From contig JAGLTY010000057.1 of the NCBI GenBank assembly GCA_023135025.1, forward strand, positions 1 to 9,239: a DNA stretch of 9,239 nt, written 5' to 3'. Origin of the DNA: Bacteroidales bacterium. Its GTDB lineage: Bacteria; Bacteroidota; Bacteroidia; Bacteroidales; GCA-2748055. Below the pieces are notes generated by a model that searched no databases, had not been told where the DNA came from, and saw nothing but the letters and a program-made list of their open reading frames with translations. A program made the position numbers and the translations under genes. Of the stretch, positions 1 to 6,699 are shown piece by piece; the first letter of the stretch is position 1; every line of letters begins with the position of its first letter.

Positions 1-1460
1 CCGGAGTAGTGCAGTCCGAAGTTGGCCCTGATACGCGAACCCAGCTGGAAATTATCCTCCCCGTAAAAATAGTACTCATGGGCATAAACTGGATCGGAAT
101 TGAACTGCATCTTCAGGGTGTCATCGGTCGACTCCAGCGTTTCAATCCCTGGCGAGAAGGTGTGGTAGAGGTATTTGCCACCAAAACGGATGGTATGGGA
201 AGGAGCGGGCCGGTAATCAAAATCAATGACCCCCCCCCAATCCTCAATCCCCGAAAAATAGTTGTACGCATAACCCACATCGTACTTCCCGTTCACCAGG
301 GTCTGTGTATCATCGAAGGTATTGAACTCATAGTTGCTGTAGATCAGCGATACATTGCTAAAGAGCTTGTTCCCGTGGAGGTGGTTCCAGCGAAGCGCGG
401 TGGTGAGGTTTCCCCAGTGGAGTCCCGATTCCGATTTACGCTGGTAGGAGGTGTCGTTGTCGATCCACTTCTCCTCTTCGTTAATAAAGAGGCGGTCACG
501 TCCATGATACATGCTCAGGTAGATCCGGTCCTTTTCTGAAAACTTATGATTGATCTTGGCATTCAGGTCATAAAAATAGTACCCGGAAAGTCCGTCGATC
601 CCGTTCTGCTTGTTGATATTACGGATCACCGGCCGTGCCAGTACATCGAGGTAGGTGCGCCTGGCCGAAACAATAAAGGAGGTCCTGTCCTTGATGATCG
701 GTCCCTCAAGGGTCAGCTTTGAAGAGATCAGTCCAATGGAACCAGCACCCTTGAACTCTTTCATATTCCCCTCCTTTAGCCGGATATCAACCACTGACGA
801 GAGCCTGCCTCCATAGTGTGCCGGAAATCCCCCTTTGGTCATGGTAATGTTGGAGATGGCATCCGGATTAAAGACGGAGAAGAAGCCGAAGAGATGGTTG
901 GCATTGTAGATAGGCACCCCGTCCAGCAAAAAGAGGTTCTGATCGGGACCTCCTCCCCGCACATAGATCCCGCTGGTCCCCTCGGTACCCGACTGGACCC
1001 CGGGCATCAGTTGGATGGTCTTGATCACATCGGCCTCCCCCATAAACATGGGGATCGATTTGATCTCTTTGATGGGAATATGCACCACACTCATCTGGGC
1101 ATCCTCCACAATATCGCGTGGACGGTTGGTGGTGATCACCACCTCCTCCAGAGTCAGCATCGGCTCCAGGGAGATGTTCATACTCCGGTTGGCAGTCAGC
1201 ATAAAGGTCTCGGTAAAGGTGTTATACCCCACATAGGAGAGCTGGAGCCGCACCTCACCCGCAGGGAGAGTCAGACTAAAAAAACCGTATTCATTGGAGG
1301 AGGTACCTTTTTCCGACAGATAATCATACACCGTAGCGGCAATCAGCTTCTCACCGGTGGCACGGTCCTCAATATAGCCACTAAATGTGTAATTCTGCCC
1401 GTATAGACTGTTAACCAAGAGCATACAGAAGATTGCCGGGAGAAGAGTGACTCTGTTCAT
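1..1460 (-). CDS. TonB-dependent outer-membrane receptor, N-terminal 486 residues (gene runs off the left edge)
   Basis: The minus frame is open from ATG at 1458-1460 to the window edge, giving 486 complete codons; the C-terminal part is missing. Residues 1-21 form a signal peptide (MNRVTLLPAIFCMLLVNSLYG, with Q22 next). Residues about 25-100 match the CarboxypepD_reg-like beta-sandwich common in Bacteroidota receptors (GYIEDRATGEKLIAATVYD, then LSYVGY). Residues about 103-230 are a TonB plug domain, with LEEVVIT, GIYVRGGGPDQNLFLLDGVP and HYGGRLSSVVDIRLKEG. Beta-barrel strands rich in aromatic residues follow. The role is TonB/ExbBD-powered uptake of an unknown ligand across the outer membrane. 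No SusD partner is visible, so SusC is not claimed. A run of nine G in the coding strand at 230-238 lies in frame and encodes Trp-Gly-Gly-Val from residue 408. The gene is divergent from rpe. Confidence 0.93.
   Translation of the reverse strand, partial: MNRVTLLPAIFCMLLVNSLYGQNYTFSGYIEDRATGEKLIAATVYDYLSEKGTSSNEYGFFSLTLPAGEVRLQLSYVGYNTFTETFMLTANRSMNISLEPMLTLEEVVITTNRPRDIVEDAQMSVVHIPIKEIKSIPMFMGEADVIKTIQLMPGVQSGTEGTSGIYVRGGGPDQNLFLLDGVPIYNANHLFGFFSVFNPDAISNITMTKGGFPAHYGGRLSSVVDIRLKEGNMKEFKGAGSIGLISSKLTLEGPIIKDRTSFIVSARRTYLDVLARPVIRNINKQNGIDGLSGYYFYDLNAKINHKFSEKDRIYLSMYHGRDRLFINEEEKWIDNDTSYQRKSESGLHWGNLTTALRWNHLHGNKLFSNVSLIYSNYEFNTFDDTQTLVNGKYDVGYAYNYFSGIEDWGGVIDFDYRPAPSHTIRFGGKYLYHTFSPGIETLESTDDTLKMQFNSDPVYAHEYYFYGEDNFQLGSRIRANFGLHYS
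230..238 (-). repeat. Homopolymer tract of nine G (coding strand) inside the receptor gene
   Basis: Nine consecutive C on the plus strand read as G on the coding strand. As sequenced, the reading frame continues through the tract (W408-G-G-V). A one-base length change would truncate the receptor in its barrel. It is the longest homopolymer noticed in the window. Confidence 0.85.
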
Positions 1461-1485
1461 TTTACTATTTTCGTTGAAAAAAGAT

Positions 1486-1518
1486 TAAAGGTACTAAAAC
1501 TTCATATTGTAAGAGAAA
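1486..1518 (-). promoter_or_regulatory. Possible Bacteroidota-type promoter for the receptor gene
   Basis: On the minus strand, TACCTTTA (plus coordinates 1486-1493) matches the TAnnTTTG -7 consensus at all but the last base. TTTC (1515-1518) sits 21 nt further upstream, near the expected TTTG -33 position. The predicted start of transcription would leave a leader of roughly 20 nt before the ATG. The match is weak and not unique in this AT-rich spacer. Confidence 0.25.
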
Positions 1519-1529
1519 CGGCACAGTTG

Positions 1530-1563
1530 TTTGGTTGCGTATAATTTTAAAAATGTATTTTTA
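1530..1563 (+). promoter_or_regulatory. Possible Bacteroidota-type promoter for the rpe-led operon
   Basis: TTTG at 1530-1533 is followed 22 nt later by TATTTTTA at 1556-1563, a 7-of-8 match to TAnnTTTG. Transcription would begin just ahead of the rpe ATG at 1581. An overlapping TATAAT at 1540-1545 is an alternative core. There is no Shine-Dalgarno before the ATG, as is usual in Bacteroidota. This would be the only obvious promoter for the five-gene run. Confidence 0.27.
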
Positions 1564-1580
1564 CAGTAAACCATATACCT

Positions 1581-2237
1581 ATGAGCAAACACCTGATTGC
1601 CCCCTCCATTCTGACAGCCGACTTTCTCCACCTGGAGAACGAGATTAAAATGGTCAACGGTTCCGAAGCGGACCTGCTGCACCTCGATATCATGGATGGC
1701 GTGTTTGTACCCAACCTCACCTTCGGGTTCCCCGTGATCCGTCAGATCAAATCGGTCGCTAAAAAGCCGCTGGATGTACATCTGATGGTGGTCAATCCGG
1801 ACCGTTACCTGGAGGAGTACCGCGATGCGGGGGCCGATTGGCTGACGGTTCATTACGAGGCGTGTACCCACCTGCACCGCACCATCCACCGGATCAAAGA
1901 GCTGGGCATGAAACCGGCCGTTTCGATGAATCCCCATACCGATGTGGCGCTGCTCGAAAATGTGCTGACCGATCTGAACATGGTACTTGTCATGACGGTG
2001 AATCCGGGTTTCGGGGGACAAAAATTTATAGAAAACTCCTATGACAAGATCAGGAAGCTCAGGAGAATGATCTCCGACGCAGGTGCGGAGACCCTGATCC
2101 AGGTAGATGGAGGGGTGACTGAGGAAAATATTGGTGACCTGATCGAAGCGGGGGTGGATGTTTTTGTGGTGGGAAATACCATTTTTTCTGCCAGTGACCC
2201 CCTCAAAGTTATTACAAACCTTAAGAACCATTTATAA
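1581..2237 (+). CDS. rpe: Ribulose-phosphate 3-epimerase
   Basis: This 218-aa protein has the usual family length. It interconverts D-ribulose 5-phosphate and D-xylulose 5-phosphate in the cytoplasmic pentose-phosphate pathway using a metal-dependent TIM barrel. Visible hallmarks are APSILTADF (7-15), LHLDIMDG (33-40; metal ligand H34, catalytic acid/base D36), VHLM (66-69; H67), VNPGFGGQKF (140-149), QVDGGV (174-179; D176) and the phosphate-binding GVDVFVVGN (191-199). The four expected metal ligands (H34, D36, H67, D176) are all present. It starts the five-gene run, with the next ATG only 3 nt after its stop. The family also includes D-allulose-6-phosphate 3-epimerase (AlsE), so with a ROK kinase and a sugar-phosphate isomerase downstream a specialised role is conceivable, but the motifs read as ordinary Rpe. 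Confidence 0.96.
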   Translation: MSKHLIAPSILTADFLHLENEIKMVNGSEADLLHLDIMDGVFVPNLTFGFPVIRQIKSVAKKPLDVHLMVVNPDRYLEEYRDAGADWLTVHYEACTHLHRTIHRIKELGMKPAVSMNPHTDVALLENVLTDLNMVLVMTVNPGFGGQKFIENSYDKIRKLRRMISDAGAETLIQVDGGVTEENIGDLIEAGVDVFVVGNTIFSASDPLKVITNLKNHL

Positions 2238-2240
2238 TCC

Positions 2241-2459
2241 ATGTATCAACAGAAAAAGCCACGTGATTACCGTGCCATATGGGCCATCAGCATGGTGTTG
2301 CTCGGAATTGGCATTGTTCTGACTATCAACTTGGCCATGATCCGTCCGGTGGGATATGCCCTCCTTGGTATAGGGGGTATCGGACTGGTCATCAGTCTGA
2401 CCAATATGGACAGGTGGAAAGATAAAAAAGATAAGGACAACATGCGTCACTTCAACTGA
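2241..2459 (+). CDS. Small two-helix inner-membrane protein of unknown function
   Basis: This 72-aa product is not recognised. A basic N-terminus (MYQQKKPRDYR) precedes two hydrophobic stretches, about residues 12-34 and 36-54, separated by a short RPVG turn. The C-terminal tail is highly charged (DRWKDKKDKDN). This pattern predicts a small inner-membrane hairpin with both ends on the same, probably cytoplasmic, side. The ATG lies 3 nt after the rpe stop and the stop is 13 nt before the ROK kinase ATG, so the gene is probably co-transcribed and translationally coupled. A similar-length open frame on the opposite strand (2232-2450) is judged a shadow, because the plus frame fits the operon spacing and gives a coherent membrane protein. 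Confidence 0.75.
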   Translation: MYQQKKPRDYRAIWAISMVLLGIGIVLTINLAMIRPVGYALLGIGGIGLVISLTNMDRWKDKKDKDNMRHFN

Positions 2460-2472
2460 TCACAACCTCTCT

Positions 2473-3333
2473 ATGACAACTGACAATCAATCCCTGATCG
2501 GTGTGGACCTGGGCGGCACCAAGGTGGCCGCCGGGAAAGTGACCGGGGGAACACTTTCGAAACAGATTACAGAGAAGCTTGACCAATCGTCGGAAGACCC
2601 CATAGATGCCGTCGAGATCATCATCAAACTGATCCGGCAGCTGATGGACGACCGGGTGACCGGGATCGGCATTGGGGTACCCGGACTGGTGGACCGGGAG
2701 AGCGGGACGGTCTACGATGTATTGAATATCCGTAACTGGAAGGAGGTTCCTCTGAAAACGATCCTGGAAAAAACATTCGGAACAGCGGTCTACGTGGACA
2801 ACGACTCCAACTGTTTTGCCATGGGAGAGTACCGCTACGGAGCATATGCCGGACATCCCGATGTTGTGGGCATTACCCTGGGTACAGGCATGGGTGCCGG
2901 GATCATCAAGAACGGAGCGTTGATACCTGATGCGCACTGTTGCTCGGGCGAGTTCGGGACCATTCCCTACCTGGATGGTATCTATGAAGAGTACACCGGT
3001 GGACCATTTTTCCAGCGGCAGTATGGGAAGAACGGTGAGGAGCTGGCCAAAGATGCAGCCAGCGGAGACCAGGATGCACTGGAGGCATTCAATAGCTATG
3101 GAGGGCACCTGGGCAACGCAATCAAAACCATTATCATGGCGGTGGACCCACCGCTGATCATTATCGGCGGATCGGTGGCCGCAGCCCATGAGCTGTACGA
3201 GGAGGCCATGTGGCGCTCCATCTCCTCCATTCCCTTTCCATCGGTCCTGGATGATTTACAGGTCAAGTTTACCAACACAAAGAATATTGCCATCCTGGGT
3301 GCTGCAGCACTCTGTCCGGATACCATCAAATAA
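2473..3333 (+). CDS. ROK-family sugar kinase lacking the canonical zinc-binding motif
   Basis: This 286-aa protein is predicted to phosphorylate a hexose or amino sugar with ATP in the cytoplasm; the substrate is unknown. The N-terminal phosphate loop is IGVDLGGTKVAAGKV (9-23). A second glycine-rich segment is GIGIGVPGLVD (64-74). The catalytic aspartate is D111 in VDNDSNCFAMGE. The adenosine/phosphate region is GITLGTGMGAGI (133-144). The usual ROK signature, GEIGH followed by CxCGxxGCxE, is absent: the equivalent segment reads SGEFGTIPYLDGIYEEY from 158, with Thr163 where the zinc-ligand histidine normally lies and no cysteine cluster. Other kinase residues are intact, so this looks like a divergent active subgroup rather than a dead gene. 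It sits between the membrane protein and the Gfo/Idh oxidoreductase, 16 nt upstream of the latter. Confidence 0.9.
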   Translation: MTTDNQSLIGVDLGGTKVAAGKVTGGTLSKQITEKLDQSSEDPIDAVEIIIKLIRQLMDDRVTGIGIGVPGLVDRESGTVYDVLNIRNWKEVPLKTILEKTFGTAVYVDNDSNCFAMGEYRYGAYAGHPDVVGITLGTGMGAGIIKNGALIPDAHCCSGEFGTIPYLDGIYEEYTGGPFFQRQYGKNGEELAKDAASGDQDALEAFNSYGGHLGNAIKTIIMAVDPPLIIIGGSVAAAHELYEEAMWRSISSIPFPSVLDDLQVKFTNTKNIAILGAAALCPDTIK

Positions 3334-3349
3334 CATTCAAAAGCTGAAA

Positions 3350-4429
3350 ATGGATAAAAAAGTAGGAGTAGGATTGATTGGATCGCAGTTTATCGCCTCC
3401 ATCCACGCCGATTCTTTTCAGAAAATTACAGATGCAGAACTCATTGCGGTCATCTCCCCCACACCTGGTCATGCCAGCACATTTGCCAAGAAATTTAATA
3501 TTCCAAACCACTTCACCGAACTGGATGCCATGCTGGCCATGGATGAGATTGATATGGTGGTGGGGGGTGCACCCAACTATCTCCATTGCGAAATCACCCT
3601 GAAGGTGGCAGCAGCAGGAAAGCATATTGTGGTGGAGAAACCCTTCTGCCTCAACATGTCCGAAGCCGACCGGATGATTGAAGCCTGTAATAAAGCGGGG
3701 GTGAAACTGATGTATGCCGAAGAGCTCTGCTTCACACCCAAGTATGTCAGGTTGAAGAGTCTGTTGGATGAAGGTGCGCTGGGAAAACCCATTTTACTAA
3801 AGCAGTCGGAAAAACATGATGGTCCGCATGCCCCTCATTTCTGGGATGTGGAGCGTTCCGGCGGGGGTGTTACCATGGATATGGGCTGCCATGCCTTCCA
3901 GTTCTTCCGCTGGCTCAATGACAATAATCCTGTCAAAACGGTCTATGCCCAGATGAGTACCACGGTACATATGGACAAAACAAAAGGTGAGGATAATAGC
4001 ATTATTATCCTGGAGTTTGAGAACGGGGTCACGGCCATGGCCGAAGAGAGCTGGACCAAGCCGGGTGGAATGGACGACCGGGCCGAGATTCATGGTACCG
4101 AAGGGGTGGCCTATGCTGATGTACTGCAGGGCAACTCCATCCAGACTTACAGCAACAAAGGGATAGGATATGCGGTGGAGAAAGCGGGTAATACAATGGG
4201 CTGGAGCTACACCATGTATGAGGAGAACTGGAACTACGGGTTCCCCCAGGAGATGGAACATTTTGTGGATTGTGTGAAAAACGACAGAGAGCCACTGGTT
4301 ACAGGCGAGGATGGCAGGGCCGTGATGGAGATCATCTTTGCCGCTTATGAATCGGCAGGAACCGGAAGAAAGGTGCAGCTGCCCTTCAAAACAGATGCAG
4401 CCAAACCTTATGACCTCTGGAAGAAGTAG
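3350..4429 (+). CDS. Gfo/Idh/MocA-family NAD(P)-dependent oxidoreductase
   Basis: The predicted 359-aa cytoplasmic dehydrogenase acts on a sugar, inositol or sugar derivative; its substrate cannot be read from sequence. The N-terminal Rossmann fold begins KVGVGLIGSQFIASIHA (4-20). The family EKP motif is at E96-K97-P98, with K97 the catalytic lysine. The second half carries GGGVTMDMGCHAFQ (171-184), in which D177 and H181 match the conserved catalytic Asp/His pair. The ATG at 3350 is chosen because the fold starts right after it. The frame extends upstream to 3188, but that extension lies inside the ROK kinase gene and shows no family similarity. The stop is 5 nt before the AgaI-like gene, so the two are probably co-transcribed. 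The product likely oxidises or epimerises the sugar handled by its neighbours. Confidence 0.92.
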   Translation: MDKKVGVGLIGSQFIASIHADSFQKITDAELIAVISPTPGHASTFAKKFNIPNHFTELDAMLAMDEIDMVVGGAPNYLHCEITLKVAAAGKHIVVEKPFCLNMSEADRMIEACNKAGVKLMYAEELCFTPKYVRLKSLLDEGALGKPILLKQSEKHDGPHAPHFWDVERSGGGVTMDMGCHAFQFFRWLNDNNPVKTVYAQMSTTVHMDKTKGEDNSIIILEFENGVTAMAEESWTKPGGMDDRAEIHGTEGVAYADVLQGNSIQTYSNKGIGYAVEKAGNTMGWSYTMYEENWNYGFPQEMEHFVDCVKNDREPLVTGEDGRAVMEIIFAAYESAGTGRKVQLPFKTDAAKPYDLWKK

Positions 4430-4434
4430 CATCC

Positions 4435-5148
4435 ATGCATATCACTTACTGCACCGATTACCAGGAGATGAGCAAAAAAGCTGCATCCCTGTTCCGGGAG
4501 GAGATTCAGAAGCAGCCCAACCTGCTGCTCTGTGCGGCCACAGGAAGCTCACCCGAGGGATTCTACCTGAAATTGGCTACAACAGCCGGAAGGGAGAGTA
4601 AACTATTCAACCAGCTGCGGGTCCTGAAACTGGATGAGTGGGGCGGGATCCCGGAAAACCACCCGGTCTCCTGTGAATATTTCCTTCGGAACAGGCTGCT
4701 GGAGCCGCTGAGTATACCCCCTGAGCGCTATATCTCTTTTGAATCCGACCCTGAGGACCCTGACGCGGAGTGTCATAGGATCCGATCCCAACTGGAAAGA
4801 GAGGGACCCATCGATGTCTGTATTCTGGGACTGGGGCTAAACGGGCACCTGGGGCTTAATGAGCCGGCAGCTAAACTGGAACCATACTGTCATAGGACAG
4901 CGTTAACTGAGGAGTCGCTCCAACACTCCATGATCGCTTCCATGGAGGCCAAACCCGCCTATGGACTTACTCTGGGAATGAAGGAGATCCTCTCTTCCCG
5001 GAAAATCATTATGCTGGTTTCCGGGAAAGAGAAAAAGCGCATGGCTGAAAAATTTTTGGAAGGGAGCGTCTCCACCGACCTTCCCGCCTCCTTTCTCTGG
5101 TTGCATCCTCATGTGGAGTGCCTGGTAGATCGCGGGGTCCTGGAGTAA
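4435..5148 (+). CDS. AgaI/NagB-family sugar-phosphate isomerase/deaminase (galactosamine-6-phosphate isomerase-like)
   Basis: This 237-aa protein belongs to the glucosamine-6-phosphate deaminase / 6-phosphogluconolactonase superfamily, which acts in amino-sugar catabolism. Hallmarks are CAATGSSPEGFY (33-44, phosphate loop), LKLDEWGGIPENHPVSC (64-80, catalytic D67), LGLGLNGHLGLNEP (131-144, H138 and E143) and YGLTLGMKEIL (176-186). By recall, the closest match is E. coli AgaI rather than NagB: both have LDEW, NGHLGLNEP with Asn where NagB has Asp, and a C-terminal VST.(L/I)PASFLWLH block. In E. coli the deaminase role of AgaI has been questioned in favour of AgaS, so the exact reaction stays open. 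It is the last gene of the operon and its TAA directly touches the stop of the convergent gene. Confidence 0.88.
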   Translation: MHITYCTDYQEMSKKAASLFREEIQKQPNLLLCAATGSSPEGFYLKLATTAGRESKLFNQLRVLKLDEWGGIPENHPVSCEYFLRNRLLEPLSIPPERYISFESDPEDPDAECHRIRSQLEREGPIDVCILGLGLNGHLGLNEPAAKLEPYCHRTALTEESLQHSMIASMEAKPAYGLTLGMKEILSSRKIIMLVSGKEKKRMAEKFLEGSVSTDLPASFLWLHPHVECLVDRGVLE

Positions 5149-6363
5149 CTACTCCCTTCCGGCCAGGTAATCTTCCAGGTAAGCGTAAGGAGGGGTCAAT
5201 CCTCCCTTGTCGGTGATAGAGGCCCTGCCCAGCATACCGGTATCTCTGGTTCCCAGAAGTTCGGGGATCACATGCTCCATCAGGGCAGCACCAAAGTCGG
5301 ACGAAGCATCCCTGGGAAGCTCTCCGGGAAGATTGTCCACCGCCATCACTGTGATCACCCCCTTATCAAAAGGTTCTGTCTCACTACCTGTAGCAGGATC
5401 ATAACCGTAAAAAGGTGAAGCAATTGTGGAGGCCCGTATGGTCGATGCAATGGGTCCCTCTATATCGCAACTGATATCGGCCACCAGGGAGATGGGCAGT
5501 TCCCCTCCGGCCAGTGCATCCCGGGTGATCATTACAGGCGATTTCGGATCCCAGAAATGGCACGCAATAAAAATATCTGTTCGCTCAGCATAGGGCAGAA
5601 AGCTGTTTTCATACATCTCCGGATGCTCCATAAAATGAGCAAAATCAAAGGGTTCGCCACTCTTTCGATGGGTATAGTGCCAGGGGTCGAGCCGGGTATA
5701 TATGGCATGTTCAAACTCCTCTTCAAGGAACGCTTCCGGATCCACCTGCCGGATCCCGGCCTCTTCCAGGATCTCCAGTGCACCACCGGCCACCCTTCCT
5801 CCGCCGGTTACAGCAATCCTGACCCTCTTCAACTCCACCCTCTTCAGCTCCTGCAACAACTCCTCCAGATCAAAACAGTCAAAGGCCGGCTTCAGGCTGA
5901 AACCACCGCTCTTCAAACCGTATGCCCGCAGACCGTTATAAGCACCAACCACACCGGCCCAGCGACCAAATGCCACAACACGCAACCCATCCTCACTGGT
6001 AAGGTATTCATAATCCACCAGCCTGATCCCCTTTTGAACCACCACCTGCAACAGCTCCCGGTTATAGGGCTGCTTCTTTGCTGTATGGGAAAAGAAGAGA
6101 TAGGTTTTCTCTGCGATCAGCGCCTCCTGTTTTACCTCCTTCACCCCCATCAATACATCACAAGCGGAGAGATCTTCCGAAAGGGTAATTCTCATGGCAC
6201 CATACTCCTCATCAGCATAACACCGATATGCAGAGGGTTGAACCAGCAGTTCCAAATGATTGTACCGATCAAGCAGAGAGCGGCATTGTACAGGGGTTAA
6301 GGGAACCCGCTTATCGGGTGGCGTCTTGGTCTCGCGTACGATTCCGATGGTGATTTTTTGCAT
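5149..6363 (-). CDS. Stand-alone lysine-ketoglutarate reductase / saccharopine dehydrogenase-like oxidoreductase
   Basis: This 404-aa protein belongs to the alanine-dehydrogenase/transhydrogenase-alpha fold, LYS1/AASS branch, which reversibly couples lysine and 2-oxoglutarate to saccharopine with NAD(P)H. The N-terminal IGIVRETKTPPDKRVPLTP (6-24) is typical of the fold. GVKE (73-76, K75) and FFSHT (90-94, H93) match the catalytic Lys77/His96 pair of yeast saccharopine dehydrogenase. LVDYEYL and VVAFGRWAGVVG (129-140) closely resemble the reductase half of animal AASS. A nucleotide-binding segment is IAVTGGGRVAGGALEIL (183-199), and VDNLPGELPRDAS (342-354) is the LYS1/AASS substrate-site signature. 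No separate glutamate-forming saccharopine dehydrogenase is visible nearby, so lysine breakdown, lysine synthesis and action on another amino acid all remain possible. It is convergent with the AgaI-like gene. Confidence 0.85.
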   Translation of the reverse strand: MQKITIGIVRETKTPPDKRVPLTPVQCRSLLDRYNHLELLVQPSAYRCYADEEYGAMRITLSEDLSACDVLMGVKEVKQEALIAEKTYLFFSHTAKKQPYNRELLQVVVQKGIRLVDYEYLTSEDGLRVVAFGRWAGVVGAYNGLRAYGLKSGGFSLKPAFDCFDLEELLQELKRVELKRVRIAVTGGGRVAGGALEILEEAGIRQVDPEAFLEEEFEHAIYTRLDPWHYTHRKSGEPFDFAHFMEHPEMYENSFLPYAERTDIFIACHFWDPKSPVMITRDALAGGELPISLVADISCDIEGPIASTIRASTIASPFYGYDPATGSETEPFDKGVITVMAVDNLPGELPRDASSDFGAALMEHVIPELLGTRDTGMLGRASITDKGGLTPPYAYLEDYLAGRE

Positions 6364-6699
6364 ACACGAATATAGAAAAAATGCAGGTCTACAATGAAAA
6401 TTGAGTTCATATTAATCGTATTCCTATTTCTATACATATAAAATTGTGAGAGATAGTATTGAGTTAAGATTCTACAGTTTCGATGCAATTCTGTTACCTG
6501 ATTTTACTTGTCCGATTAGATTTTTAGATGAAAATTGACAATGAGCTTATTCTGACAACAATAACCGATCAGGGGTATCGTGCTCTTTCCAATGCCTTAG
6601 CGCAACTTGAACAATGTCCTAACTTAATTTTGCATTTTTTGTCCAAGTATTTAAGGGGCTAGACCACTATTTCTTTTTAGAAGCTGCTTTAGTGTTTAA
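6364..6699. other. AT-rich spacer with little recognisable content
   Basis: This stretch separates the saccharopine-dehydrogenase-like gene from the broken sigma factor gene. I see no tRNA, no convincing terminator hairpin and no array. The only open frames on the plus strand are a 14-codon one from 6394 and a 44-aa one at 6528-6662. It must hold the promoter of the gene ending at 6363, but no clear TTTG / TAnnTTTG pair was found at a sensible distance. The drop in GC here marks the start of the accessory-looking right-hand region. Confidence 0.5.
6528..6662 (+). CDS. Possible 44-aa orphan ORF or gene remnant
   Basis: An ATG-to-TAG frame of 44 residues (MKIDNELILTTITDQGYRAL at its start, KYLRG at its end) lies in the spacer. 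It has no recognised domain, no Shine-Dalgarno and no partner gene. Its composition is protein-like (amphipathic, few rare residues), so it may be the relic of a longer gene; chance is equally possible. Confidence 0.15.
   Translation: MKIDNELILTTITDQGYRALSNALAQLEQCPNLILHFLSKYLRG

Noticed and set aside
9..1406. Plus-strand open frames at 9-539, 816-1406 and 1015-1236
   Set aside because: They lie antisense to the TonB-dependent receptor, which has a signal peptide and clear domains; the plus-strand translations show no family features.
1494..2231. Long minus-strand frame opposite rpe
   Set aside because: It mirrors the rpe coding sequence, and Rpe shows all of its catalytic motifs on the plus strand.
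2452..3189. 245-aa minus-strand frame opposite the ROK kinase
   Set aside because: It is antisense to a gene with clear kinase motifs, and its translation is rich in His/Gln/Val as expected of a shadow frame.
3188..3349. Upstream extension of the Gfo/Idh frame by 54 codons
   Set aside because: The extension lies inside the ROK kinase gene and lacks family similarity; the Rossmann fold begins directly after ATG 3350.
5557..6300. 247-aa plus-strand frame
   Set aside because: It is a shadow of the saccharopine-dehydrogenase-like gene, which carries the conserved Lys/His pair and other signatures on the minus strand.
6394..6538. ATGAAAATTGA repeated at 6394-6404 and 6528-6538
   Set aside because: An 11-bp AT-rich match at the starts of two tiny frames in AT-rich DNA is compatible with chance; no further similarity surrounds it.
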